Source: Eubacteriales Family XIII. Incertae Sedis bacterium (GTDB taxonomy: Bacteria > Bacillota_A > Clostridia > Peptostreptococcales > Anaerovoracaceae). Taken from it: a stretch of 8,617 bases of DNA. The notes under the pieces were generated by a model. That model was not told the origin of the DNA, did no database searches, and saw only the letters and a program-made list of their open reading frames with translations. Positions 1 through 7,239 of the stretch are shown here, one piece after another; position 1 is the stretch's first letter; each line of letters begins with the position of its first letter. The position numbers were made by a program, and so were the translations under genes. The stretch lies in assembly GCA_031278145.1 (NCBI GenBank), contig JAITLA010000049.1, positions 1-8,617 on the forward strand. Direction: 5' to 3'.

Positions 1-572
1 GAACGGAAGCGACGCCCGATATGGTGGCGGCGGAATCTCCCGACGCGGTATTCGCGGCGGTCGGCAGCGATCCCGTGATTCCGCCCATCCCCGGATCGGA
101 ATCCGCCCACGTCATGACGGCGGAGGAATGCTTTGGAAATTTGGAAAAAATAGGTAAAAAGGTGGTGCTTATCGGCGGCGGGCAGGTTGGATGCGAAACG
201 GCGCTGTATCTTGCGATGGAGGGAAAAAAGGACGTTACGGTGTTGGAAATGCGCGACATTTTGGCGCCGGACGCCAATTTTGCGCCGCATTTGACCCTGA
301 ACGATCGCGTGTCTAAGCGGTGTACCGTTCGGACGGGGGCGCGTTGCGTCGCCGTCGGCGAAAGCTCTGTCGTCTATATCGATGCGACGGGCGCGGAACG
401 GACGGCGGAAGCGGATACGGTGGTGTTTTCCGCGGGTATGCGTTCACGAAGTCGCTTGGCGGAGCGCTTTCGGGCCTGCGCGCCGCTGTTTTTTAAGCTG
501 GGCGATTGCGAACGGGTTGGGAATATACATCTCTGCACGAGAACGGCGTTCGATGCGGCGATGCAATTGTAA
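1..572 (+). CDS. NADH:flavin oxidoreductase / enoate reductase-like protein, C-terminal part (5'-partial)
   Basis: The frame is already open at position 3 and ends with TAA at 570-572, so the N-terminal part is outside the window. What is visible is the dinucleotide-binding half of the Old Yellow Enzyme family that includes 2,4-dienoyl-CoA reductase, enoate reductase and the bile-acid enzymes BaiCD/BaiH. In order: the strand-turn motif DAVFAAVGSDP followed by IPPIPG (the usual AtGs-p motif), a Rossmann glycine motif GGGQVGCE (nt 174-197), an acidic residue at the end of the second strand (VLEMRD) that favours NADH over NADPH, ADTVVFSAGM, and the FAD-contact motif KLGDCERVGNI (nt 498-530) with a normal C-terminal helix. 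Family knowledge: FMN, FAD and a 4Fe-4S cluster pass electrons from NADH to the alkene in the TIM barrel; the barrel and cluster cysteines are upstream and cannot be checked. It converges on the surface operon and is probably unrelated to it. The substrate is not predictable from this part. Confidence 0.88.
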   Translation, partial: TEATPDMVAAESPDAVFAAVGSDPVIPPIPGSESAHVMTAEECFGNLEKIGKKVVLIGGGQVGCETALYLAMEGKKDVTVLEMRDILAPDANFAPHLTLNDRVSKRCTVRTGARCVAVGESSVVYIDATGAERTAEADTVVFSAGMRSRSRLAERFRACAPLFFKLGDCERVGNIHLCTRTAFDAAMQL

Positions 573-631
573 GCCTTGCATAAGTCTTTCGGCCTCGGGC
601 GGTTTTAATGTGAAAAAGGAAGTGAAATTAC

Positions 632-660
632 ATTCGCGAATATTACTTATAACACATGTG
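632..660. promoter_or_regulatory. Two perfect palindromes upstream of the 664-692 promoter
   Basis: ATTCGCGAAT at 632-641 is a 10-bp perfect palindrome and CACATGTG at 653-660 is an 8-bp perfect palindrome. The second ends 3 nt before the predicted -35 box. Such a placement suits an activator or repressor site, but short palindromes also occur by chance, and no regulator gene is present in the window. Confidence 0.25.
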
Positions 661-663
661 CAT

Positions 664-692
664 TTGACTTTTGATTCATAATAATGTATATT
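664..692 (+). promoter_or_regulatory. Sigma-A-type promoter candidate, reading rightward
   Basis: TTGACT at 664-669 and TATATT at 687-692 are separated by exactly 17 nt, within an AT-rich stretch. Each box differs from the consensus at one position. Transcription would begin near 699. No open reading frame with a ribosome binding site follows, so if active it would make a noncoding RNA over the stem-loop region 725-905, or an antisense transcript running into the 3' end of the giant surface-protein gene. Confidence 0.5.
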
Positions 693-698
693 TTGTTT

Positions 699-905
699 GT
701 ATGGGCGTGAAGTAAATCGGTAAGCCCGCACGAAATTTGAGCGCGGGAAGCACCCAAATTGTTGAACGGATGTTCCGCGGGGTTAAGGGCTTTTGCGCTC
801 CTACGTGTGCCCGGAGCGAAGCGAACGGGTATCCCCGTTTGCGCCTTTTGCAAACGGTTGGAAGGAGCCACTCGACAACTCCCCCGCTTTAGCGGGTTAG
901 GAGTT
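699..905 (+). ncRNA. Possible small structured RNA (unrecognised family)
   Basis: Downstream of the 664-692 promoter lie four stem-loops on the + strand. CCCGC (725-729) pairs with GCGGG (743-747). CGCTCC (796-801) pairs with GGAGCG (813-818). GCGAACGGG (821-829) pairs with CCCGTTTGC (834-842), a 9-bp stem with one G-U pair and the tetraloop TATC. The last, at 877-905, has an outer stem AACTCC/GGAGTT and an inner stem CCCGC/GCGGG, with a TTA bulge and a TTTA loop. The final hairpin is followed only by TTT, so a proper terminator is not evident. I could not match it to 6S, SRP, tmRNA or a known riboswitch. The alternative is that these are dispersed repeats or decayed mobile-element sequence. 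Confidence 0.3.
877..905. terminator. Bulged hairpin between convergent genes, weak bidirectional terminator candidate
   Basis: The outer stem AACTCC/GGAGTT (6 bp) and inner stem CCCGC/GCGGG (5 bp) are separated by a three-base bulge, with a four-base loop. It lies about 60 nt beyond the stop codon of the giant gene on the minus strand. On that strand no T-run follows; on the plus strand only TTT follows. It also directly abuts the 907-928 repeat, so it may instead belong to that repetitive element, since bulged palindromes are typical of REP sequences. Confidence 0.35.
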
Positions 906-906
906 T

Positions 907-928
907 ACCGTCCCCATGTGTTCTGCGC
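907..928 (+). repeat. 22-bp dispersed-type repeat, left copy of an inverted pair
   Basis: This sequence begins ACCGTCCCCATGTGTTC. Its reverse complement matches 8536-8557 at 21 of 22 positions; the single mismatch pairs with position 8540. The two copies face each other and enclose the whole surface-protein operon, about 7.6 kb apart. The core recalls intergenic repeats of the type seen near REP-associated IS200-like transposases in many bacteria; that family assignment is from memory and not tested. Confidence 0.6.
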
Positions 929-965
929 CCAATGCCGACTTTTTCAGTGGCCTCGCCTTTTCGCG

Positions 966-3900
966 TCAATACACGCGATGCAGCCGCCAATACGCGTCGC
1001 GGTCGTCCACGATCACGCGCGCCTCGTCGGTCTTTGTCACGTCGTTCTCGTAGTGTGCCGTGAACACGAAGTCGAGCTCTATGGGCGCGTCCCGGCCCCA
1101 TTTGAACACCATGTCGCCGTTCCAGATGCTTCCCTCGTAAATCGCGTCGCCGTCCGCGTTCTTTTTGCCGGTGTCCGTCATGTCCGCGGTATAGGCCGGG
1201 TAGCCCGAAATCACGCACGTGACCTTTGTGGGGCTGCCGTGCACGGCCGCCTCGAGCATGAACTTCTCACCCGACCAGAACACGTTCGTGCCCCGCTTCC
1301 TCGGCGCGGCCTGCGACTTGTAGGCCTCGAAGTCGGAAACTTGATTGTACGCGTCGCCGAAGAGCTTCGTGTTGTAACTTCTCCTGTTTTGTTCCCACTG
1401 ATCGGTGTGCCTGACCATGCCCTCTATGCGCCCCTCGAGAAGCACGGTGAATTCGTGGCTCCCAAGGCCCGTGCCGTCCTCGTCCCAGACCGTGACGACG
1501 ACGGTGTAATCGCCGATTTCCGCCTCGGGCGCAAAGCCCGTGACCACGTTCGGATACCGGCCGCTCGCGTCCGCCTTTACGTCCTCTTCGTAATACCGGT
1601 AGACCTCCTTACCCTCGCGGTACACCTCGACCAGCACGGTGAGATCGTCCTTTTCGAGATCGTCCACGCCGATTTCGAGCTTGTATTCGCTTCCCTCGGT
1701 CACGGGATCGGGATTCGTCCGCACGCCCGTCACCCACGGCGCCTCACCGCCGCCCTCGATGTAGAAGGTCAGGGTTTCCGTGTTCGAATACTTGTTGAAG
1801 TCCGCGTAATTCACGGCCTCGTTCCCCGCGTTCGTCCTGTCCGTGTCGTCCCGCTGCCAGTGCTCGACGACGTATTTGCCGTCGATTTGGAAGCGGTCGA
1901 TACTTGCGGAGAGCACCTTGTCAAAGACTTGCAGGGTTTCGCCCGTCCTGCTCATGACGACGGCCGCGTCGGGGTGCGCCCCGTCGTTGAAGGGCGTGTG
2001 CGTGTAGCGCCAGAAGCTCTCCTTGCTCGGATCGTTTTCGTAATCCGCGTAGCCGATGTCGTAGGCGACGAGCTGCCCTTTTTTGTAAATAAGCGCGCCC
2101 TTTTCCTTCTCGGCGCCCTCGGGCTTCTCGTCCACGACCGCGAAGCTCGCGTTCTCGCCGGTCCACATTGCCGCCTCGGATGCCGATTCGAGGCTGTCCC
2201 GCATCACATAGGTCTTCACGCCGTTTTCGAGATACCAAATGCTTAGGTTTCGGATCTTTTGGGTGTCCGAGGCCGAGGAAAACGTGAATCGCGTGCCCGC
2301 GTACAGCTCGTCCTCCCCGTACAGCTTCGTTCCCGAAGCGTCGAGGAAGTACGCGCCGTTTCGGATGTGCGAAGTGGCGCTCGTGTACCGGACCGTGTGC
2401 GTGCCGTACATCGGTTTGCCGTCCTCCCCGTCGTTATCGCCGGGGTTGCCGTACACGGTGACGGCGCCCATCGACGGAAGCTGCGGCAAAGGATATCCGA
2501 CGGTTCCGCGATACTTGGCGTTCGCGGACGGCATGTAGCCGACCCCGTAATAGCCGCTCCGCGCGACGGTCAGCGTGTTTTCGACGGCGAAAAGGTCGGC
2601 CGGGATGTTGAAATGCGCGTTGGCAAAGTAAAACACTTTCCAAGGTTGATTGGCGTAGGGTTGTTGCGTGTATTCTTCGAGGCCCGTGAAGAACGGGGAG
2701 GCGGCAAAGGGGCCGGAATAGGTCCAAAGATCCTGCGCCGCGTAGGAAAGCACGGCGTTCGGCGTGTTGAAGTCGCCAGCAAACCGCGTCCATCCGCTTC
2801 CCGCGTCCTCGGCCTTCACGCTCCACGCCTTGGGCGCGGGCGGCGTGGCGGCAAGCGTTTCGAATTTCAGGTTGTCGAGGATCATGTGGCTTCCGTACCT
2901 TCCCCCGTAGTACGAGCGGACCGCGAGATTGACGGTGTGCGTCCCCTCTCCGACCGGTGTCTTGTGAACGTAATGCCCTTTCGCGCCACTCAAACTCGAC
3001 TCTCCCTGACGTATGGCGACGAGGGTCGCGCCGTCCAGCGAAACGGAGGCGTAATCGCCCGTCGCGCCCGCGCTGTACGCGTCGTAGTCGAACGACAGCA
3101 CGCCGTAAGCGCCCTTCGGCACGGTGAACGTGAAGCTCATGCTCCCGTTGCCAAGACGCCCGTCGACGATGGCCGCCGGATTGATGTCGAAGAATCCCGT
3201 CAGAGCTCCGCCGGAGAAATCCTCAAAGAACGTATCTTGCACGTACAGATTGTCCTTGTCCCCAAGGGTCGAGGCGCTTTCCGTGCTTATGAGAAGCGGT
3301 TCGGCCTTCTTGTCCTCCGTGTTCGCTTCGTACTCGTAATAGTAGGTCTTCTGCGGATCGAGCGTGAAGGTCCTCGTTATGCTTCCCGTCGCGGCGTCGG
3401 CCGCCTTCTTTATGACGGTCGTCTTCCGGGCCGTAAGCCCCACATCCGAAACGCTTTGCACAATCGCGCCGGCGAGCGTGGCGGAATCCGAGCCCGACAG
3501 CTTCACGACGGCGGCATTGCCCGTCGCCGCTTTGAACTTGGCGCCGCTCGTCTTGAACCGGTCGCCGCCGTCCTCGACGAGGATGACCGTCTTTGTGTCC
3601 TTGACCTCGTCCGTCAGGAGGCTCGACACCGTTTGCGCGAGTATTTGGTCCTCGCTTCTCGGGATCGACGTCACCTTTATGTGTTTGTCGTTCGAATCGG
3701 GCCGCAGGGCGTAGCTGTTGAGGTCCCAGCCCACCGCGTAGAGCGCTTCGCTCTCGAACTTGAACTCGGCCCTGCCGTTGTCGTAAGCCAGCCGCGTCCC
3801 GTGCGAGTTGAATCTTATCGTGCCCGCGTTCATGTTCACGTCGCATATGCCGGCCACGCCGCCCGTGTGGTAATAGCTGTCGCCCCATCCCGAGCCGAGG

Positions 3901-6900
3901 TCGTTCGAGTATTTGCCGAGCTGTATGTCGAGCAGACCCCTTTCGTCGTAGTCGAAGCCGTACAGGACGTTGCTGAAAACGTAATCGGAGCTCGATTGCG
4001 TGTCCTTGGACAAAACCTTGCCGGTGTAAAGGCCGTATACCGTCAGGCTCTGGGTTTTGCCGTTGTTCGCAATCGCCGCGTGCGTGATCCGGCCCTCTCC
4101 GTTTCTGATCGGGACGGCGCCGCTTGCCATATAGGCGCCGTAGACTTTCCGTCCCGCCTTGTCGAAGAACGTCGACTCGTCCGACGTTCTCACGAACAGC
4201 GCGCCCGTGTTGTCCGCGGCCACGCAGGTGTTTTTCGCGTTCCGCGTGACGCCCGCGAGCCTGATCAGGGTCGTCCGTTCCGTGACGGGGTCGAAGTCCG
4301 CCGCGTAAGCGTAAGGGGCGATCTGCGCGAAGAAGCGGGCCTTGCCGCTCACGAGCGCGGATTCACCCGATATCTCGCCCGAGAAGACGCGTTCCGGCGC
4401 GCCCGTCGTCCGGTACCTGTAAACGCCGTCCGCGCGCAGGGAGTATATGCTGTTGCCCGAGATGTAATTGTATTTGCCAAGGCACGTGTCGAAGCGCTTT
4501 ACGAAGGCCCCCGTCTTCCTGTCAAAGAGGAAGGTTTCGTTCGCGGTCGTGTAGCCCGCGGAAGCGGTATACGTGCTACTCGTGATGATGAAGTACAGAT
4601 ATTTGCCGGCGTCGTCGTAACCGATTGTCGCGTTTATGTTTTCGATGTTCTGATTGGCCGCCCGCGTTCCGATTGCCTTCGAGAGCGCGTCCGGCAATTG
4701 GATGCTCCACCGCATGTTCTCGGAATACGCGTCGTATGCCGTGAGGTGATACGGCGCCGTGAATATGTATCTGTCCGAAGACAGATCAAAGGTCCCGGTC
4801 AAGGCGTAGAGCGTGTCCCCGTCGAGTCCGAACATGGCGTAGGCGCTGCCGTCGAGCTTGCCTCTCGTCATTTGGAAGTCGGAATAGGTGCCGTAGGGCG
4901 GGTTTGAGAGCTTCCTGATCGCGATCCGCGCGTCCGTTCCCTTCTCGATCAGGGCGGCGTCGATCTCGTTCTTTTTCTTGATCAGATTGTCGTATTCCGC
5001 GTCCGTCGTCGCAAGCAGCAGCAGATCCGCCGTTTTCGTCGCTTTCGGCGACAGCGTGACGACGGGTGCGATGTTGTCCACAACGGTTTCGTAAACCTCG
5101 GACGCGGCCGTCAGGTAATCCTCGTCCGTCACGTACTCGTCCAGCGTTTCGTCCGTCCATATGTCCTTCAGGAATATCTTGACGGAAACGGGCCCGACGC
5201 CCGTCTTGTCAAACGCGATCTCCTTGCCTTCCTCGAAGGACAATTCCTCGTAGCCCGCGAGGGTCCTCGCGTCCGCGAAGCCCGAAGGCGCGCCGGGACC
5301 CGGCCAAGAAACGTACCAAGTGCGCGCGAGCTGATCCCCGGGATCGCTTTCCGCCGAGTGCGACAGATCCGTCGCTTCCAACCGCGCCGTGTTCGTCCCC
5401 GCCTCCCGCAGGAAGGTCGTGGGCAAGAGGATTTCGGGGATGGGCGGTTGATCGTGCACGACGGTGAAATCCTTCGTGACCGTGTCCGTCTGCCCGCGCG
5501 TGTCCTCGGCGTATATCGTGTAGCCGAATTCCCGCGTTTCGTTCCACTTTGTCAGGAAGGGGAATTCCAGCTTCGTGAAGTATTCGTCCGAGCCGTCCTT
5601 CGTTTCGATGGCGCGCGTCTTGATGTGCTCGCTGTTCTCGAGCCCTTTGCCGGGATAAAGCCGCACGACCTCGCCGCTCGCCTTGTCCGTGACCTCCATC
5701 CAGGCGCTCTTGAGCGGGTATTTTGGGTTTGTCGCGATGTTCGCGGTGAGCGTCTGCTTGCGGTTCTCCTTCTGCCTTCCGCCCAGAACGTCGACGATTG
5801 CGGGCGTCCGAAGCACCTCTATGGGCTTCTTGTCCGTATCGGAAATCCCTTTCAGGGCGATGCGCAGCGTCACCTCGTACTCGCCCACGGTCGGCCACGT
5901 GATTTGCGCGTCCGTGTAGACGCCCTCGTAATTCGTGACCATCGCCGCGTTCGCGCCCGCGCTCGGTCTGAATTCGTGCGTGGCCCTGAAATTGTTGTAC
6001 GCGGCGTCGGCGGAATAGAGTTTGCCGTCCACCGCGTAATCGCTTTGGTCTTGCGCGATGACGGAATGCCCTTCGTAGACGGTTTCCGGCAGGCCGAGCT
6101 TGGCCGTGAGGCCGATGTCGAGAGCGGGGGCCGCTTCCTCTTCCTCGGGCGGTTCCTCTTCGTCCGGCGCGAGGATCTTGATCGTCTTGGTGTCCGTGCC
6201 CCTTTTCCCGTTTGTCGTTTCCACGGTGAGCTCGTATTCGATCTCGCAGGGCTCGTTCGCCTTTTCGTTCTGCTTGCCGCCCGTGTTTTGGCCCTTGCCT
6301 TTTCCGGGCCAAGTGACGACGGGGCTCCATACCGCGCTCTTGCCTTTGACGCGCTTTTTGAGCTCCGCGTTCTTGACGGTGAGGTCCCCGCCGATTTCGG
6401 AAACGTCCTTCGCCACGTAGGTTTCGCCGGCTTGCGCGCTCTTTGGGAGATCGAGGGCGACGGCGAACGCGTCATCCGGGACTTCCTCCGTCAGATCGTA
6501 TTGGAATACGATGGGCAGGAACCAGAGATAGCCCTCAACGCCCTCGCTGTAGCTCTCGCTCGCGGGGTCGAGCAGCTTCATCGCCTCGACGATCTCCTGC
6601 GTCGGGGCGCCGAGCAGGCCGTGGATATAGTCCTTGCGACCTTGCGCGAGCTCGCTCTTGACATCGATTGCCCTGTCCGCGGCAAAGGTCGCCGTATAGG
6701 TCACGCTGATCCTGCCGCTTGCGGGGACATAGCTGTCCGCGCCCGAAACCGCCAGGGGGCGCGCGCTGTGATTGTTGTAATTCGTGTTGTAGCTCTCCCG
6801 GTCCGTCGCGTGGGCCGTCGGATTCCAAAGGCAGACATCCGGCCTATTGAAGTCGAAATTGTTTCCGTCGTAGCCGTAGATCCGCACGTTCTTCGCGTTT

Positions 6901-7130
6901 GCGGGCAGGCTGTGGACGGTGCCGTAGACCTGCGTGCTGCCGAGCGCCCAGCCCTTCTGCCACGTTCCGTTGCTGTGCTTCCACAGGAAGCTGACGCCCG
7001 TGTCGAGCCTGTGGTAGGTCGTCGTCCGCTCATTCGCCGCCGCCCGCGCCGTCTGCGGCAGGAGTGCGGCGAGAAGAGCAAAGATAACAATCGCCGAAAG
7101 CATCCGGCTCTTGCGCAGAGAAATGTTCAT
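966..7130 (-). CDS. Giant secreted beta-rich surface protein (2,054 aa), function unknown
   Basis: The gene ends with TGA (968-966); the first usable ATG is at 7130. Residues 1-30 form a signal peptide: basic start, hydrophobic core, and ALLPQTARA before AANE. The remainder looks extracellular. Residues 31-215 are an unrecognised beta-type domain. About 216-320 and 336-448 look Ig-like and flank an acidic linker (DEEEPPEEEEAAP, 323-335). About 449-560 and 561-690 look Ig/PKD-like. About 690-1155 is rich in short strands such as YLYFIITSS and FLFDRKTGAF, suggesting a beta-propeller. 1160-1235 looks alpha/beta. 1300-1426 has the strand pattern of a jelly-roll, carbohydrate-binding-like fold. 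1795-1898 is another Ig/FN3-like unit. 1899-2054 is a distinct C-terminal module (HTDQWEQNRRSYN near its start, AYWRLHRVY at the end). There are no SLH repeats, LPXTG signal or C-terminal membrane anchor, so attachment probably depends on other proteins. It is probably co-transcribed with the upstream SLH gene (109-nt gap). Domain labels rest on strand patterns only. I weakly recall similar uncharacterised giants in Clostridia and Paenibacillus. Confidence 0.9.
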   Translation of the reverse strand: MNISLRKSRMLSAIVIFALLAALLPQTARAAANERTTTYHRLDTGVSFLWKHSNGTWQKGWALGSTQVYGTVHSLPANAKNVRIYGYDGNNFDFNRPDVCLWNPTAHATDRESYNTNYNNHSARPLAVSGADSYVPASGRISVTYTATFAADRAIDVKSELAQGRKDYIHGLLGAPTQEIVEAMKLLDPASESYSEGVEGYLWFLPIVFQYDLTEEVPDDAFAVALDLPKSAQAGETYVAKDVSEIGGDLTVKNAELKKRVKGKSAVWSPVVTWPGKGKGQNTGGKQNEKANEPCEIEYELTVETTNGKRGTDTKTIKILAPDEEEPPEEEEAAPALDIGLTAKLGLPETVYEGHSVIAQDQSDYAVDGKLYSADAAYNNFRATHEFRPSAGANAAMVTNYEGVYTDAQITWPTVGEYEVTLRIALKGISDTDKKPIEVLRTPAIVDVLGGRQKENRKQTLTANIATNPKYPLKSAWMEVTDKASGEVVRLYPGKGLENSEHIKTRAIETKDGSDEYFTKLEFPFLTKWNETREFGYTIYAEDTRGQTDTVTKDFTVVHDQPPIPEILLPTTFLREAGTNTARLEATDLSHSAESDPGDQLARTWYVSWPGPGAPSGFADARTLAGYEELSFEEGKEIAFDKTGVGPVSVKIFLKDIWTDETLDEYVTDEDYLTAASEVYETVVDNIAPVVTLSPKATKTADLLLLATTDAEYDNLIKKKNEIDAALIEKGTDARIAIRKLSNPPYGTYSDFQMTRGKLDGSAYAMFGLDGDTLYALTGTFDLSSDRYIFTAPYHLTAYDAYSENMRWSIQLPDALSKAIGTRAANQNIENINATIGYDDAGKYLYFIITSSTYTASAGYTTANETFLFDRKTGAFVKRFDTCLGKYNYISGNSIYSLRADGVYRYRTTGAPERVFSGEISGESALVSGKARFFAQIAPYAYAADFDPVTERTTLIRLAGVTRNAKNTCVAADNTGALFVRTSDESTFFDKAGRKVYGAYMASGAVPIRNGEGRITHAAIANNGKTQSLTVYGLYTGKVLSKDTQSSSDYVFSNVLYGFDYDERGLLDIQLGKYSNDLGSGWGDSYYHTGGVAGICDVNMNAGTIRFNSHGTRLAYDNGRAEFKFESEALYAVGWDLNSYALRPDSNDKHIKVTSIPRSEDQILAQTVSSLLTDEVKDTKTVILVEDGGDRFKTSGAKFKAATGNAAVVKLSGSDSATLAGAIVQSVSDVGLTARKTTVIKKAADAATGSITRTFTLDPQKTYYYEYEANTEDKKAEPLLISTESASTLGDKDNLYVQDTFFEDFSGGALTGFFDINPAAIVDGRLGNGSMSFTFTVPKGAYGVLSFDYDAYSAGATGDYASVSLDGATLVAIRQGESSLSGAKGHYVHKTPVGEGTHTVNLAVRSYYGGRYGSHMILDNLKFETLAATPPAPKAWSVKAEDAGSGWTRFAGDFNTPNAVLSYAAQDLWTYSGPFAASPFFTGLEEYTQQPYANQPWKVFYFANAHFNIPADLFAVENTLTVARSGYYGVGYMPSANAKYRGTVGYPLPQLPSMGAVTVYGNPGDNDGEDGKPMYGTHTVRYTSATSHIRNGAYFLDASGTKLYGEDELYAGTRFTFSSASDTQKIRNLSIWYLENGVKTYVMRDSLESASEAAMWTGENASFAVVDEKPEGAEKEKGALIYKKGQLVAYDIGYADYENDPSKESFWRYTHTPFNDGAHPDAAVVMSRTGETLQVFDKVLSASIDRFQIDGKYVVEHWQRDDTDRTNAGNEAVNYADFNKYSNTETLTFYIEGGGEAPWVTGVRTNPDPVTEGSEYKLEIGVDDLEKDDLTVLVEVYREGKEVYRYYEEDVKADASGRYPNVVTGFAPEAEIGDYTVVVTVWDEDGTGLGSHEFTVLLEGRIEGMVRHTDQWEQNRRSYNTKLFGDAYNQVSDFEAYKSQAAPRKRGTNVFWSGEKFMLEAAVHGSPTKVTCVISGYPAYTADMTDTGKKNADGDAIYEGSIWNGDMVFKWGRDAPIELDFVFTAHYENDVTKTDEARVIVDDRDAYWRLHRVY

Positions 7131-7138
7131 GGCTTTGT

Positions 7139-7164
7139 GCGCACGGCGACGCTTGCGCCCGCGC
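7139..7164 (-). promoter_or_regulatory. Hairpin between Shine-Dalgarno and start codon of the giant gene
   Basis: On the minus strand GCGC (7164-7161) pairs with GCGC (7142-7139), and GGCG (7159-7156) pairs with CGCC (7148-7145), with a small internal bulge and a 7-nt loop. The hairpin occupies most of the 37-nt gap between AAAGGAGG (7175-7168) and the ATG at 7130. Folding leaves 3 nt before it and 8 nt after it, about 11 nt of effective spacing. A similar arrangement is known for phage T4 gene 38. The gap also holds two copies of GCAAGCG 12 nt apart, so a small duplication may have lengthened it. Confidence 0.4.
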
Positions 7165-7167
7165 TTG

Positions 7168-7175
7168 CCTCCTTT
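7168..7175 (-). promoter_or_regulatory. Ribosome binding site, unusually distant from the giant gene start
   Basis: AAAGGAGG on the minus strand is a near-perfect Shine-Dalgarno, yet it lies 37 nt upstream of the only in-frame ATG. The 15 codons between are open (the AAA of the site itself is in frame) but contain no ATG, GTG or TTG in frame; the single GTG there is out of frame. The usual reading is initiation at 7130 helped by the intervening hairpin. Use of a rare start codon inside the gap would add only a basic stretch (KRGRKRRRAHKA) before the signal peptide. Confidence 0.55.
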
Positions 7176-7239
7176 CGGAATGGGGTGTTGATTTTGCTTC
7201 TCGGGCGAGCGGGAAGGGCCCGCAAAAGGGGCGCCGCGC

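Larger units (their letters stand above)
573..965. other. Convergent intergenic region without a credible gene
   Basis: This 393-nt stretch separates two convergent transcription units. Short open frames exist on both strands, but none has a ribosome binding site or a recognisable product. The first part (about 610-700) is AT-rich and carries a promoter-like site; the remainder is GC-rich and full of stem-loops, ending with a dispersed-repeat-like sequence. I see no strong rho-independent terminator for the oxidoreductase: the only candidate, around 584-606, has a 3-bp GC stem before TTTT. Just past the stop of the giant gene, the minus strand has a GGCCACTGAAAAAGTC stretch (about 938-953), which could be an insertion-sequence end remnant, but this is a weak impression. 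Confidence 0.7.
7131..7239 (-). other. Spacer between the two operon genes
   Basis: This 109-nt gap separates the stop of the SLH gene from the ATG of the giant gene. A GCGGG/CCCGC stem (7209-7213 with 7219-7223) is not followed by a T-run on the minus strand, so it is not a convincing terminator. No promoter was recognised. Read-through from the SLH gene is therefore the simplest model, possibly with some attenuation or mRNA-processing effect at the stem. Confidence 0.5.

Noticed and set aside
584..606. Rho-independent terminator after the oxidoreductase
   Set aside because: The TTTT is present but the stem is only about three base pairs, so it is not stable enough to call.
647..871. 74-codon minus-strand open frame in the intergenic region
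   Set aside because: No ribosome binding site, low-complexity basic composition, and it runs across the stem-loops and the AT-rich promoter region. Typical of chance translation of repeats.
966..7130. Sortase (LPXTG) signal, own SLH repeats or tandem DNA repeats in the giant gene
   Set aside because: I read the full protein: no LPXTG, no C-terminal hydrophobic helix with basic tail, no SLH motif, and no obvious near-identical tandem repeats.
7201..7239. Terminator between the two operon genes
   Set aside because: The GCGGG/CCCGC stem has no following T-run on the minus strand, so operon read-through is preferred.
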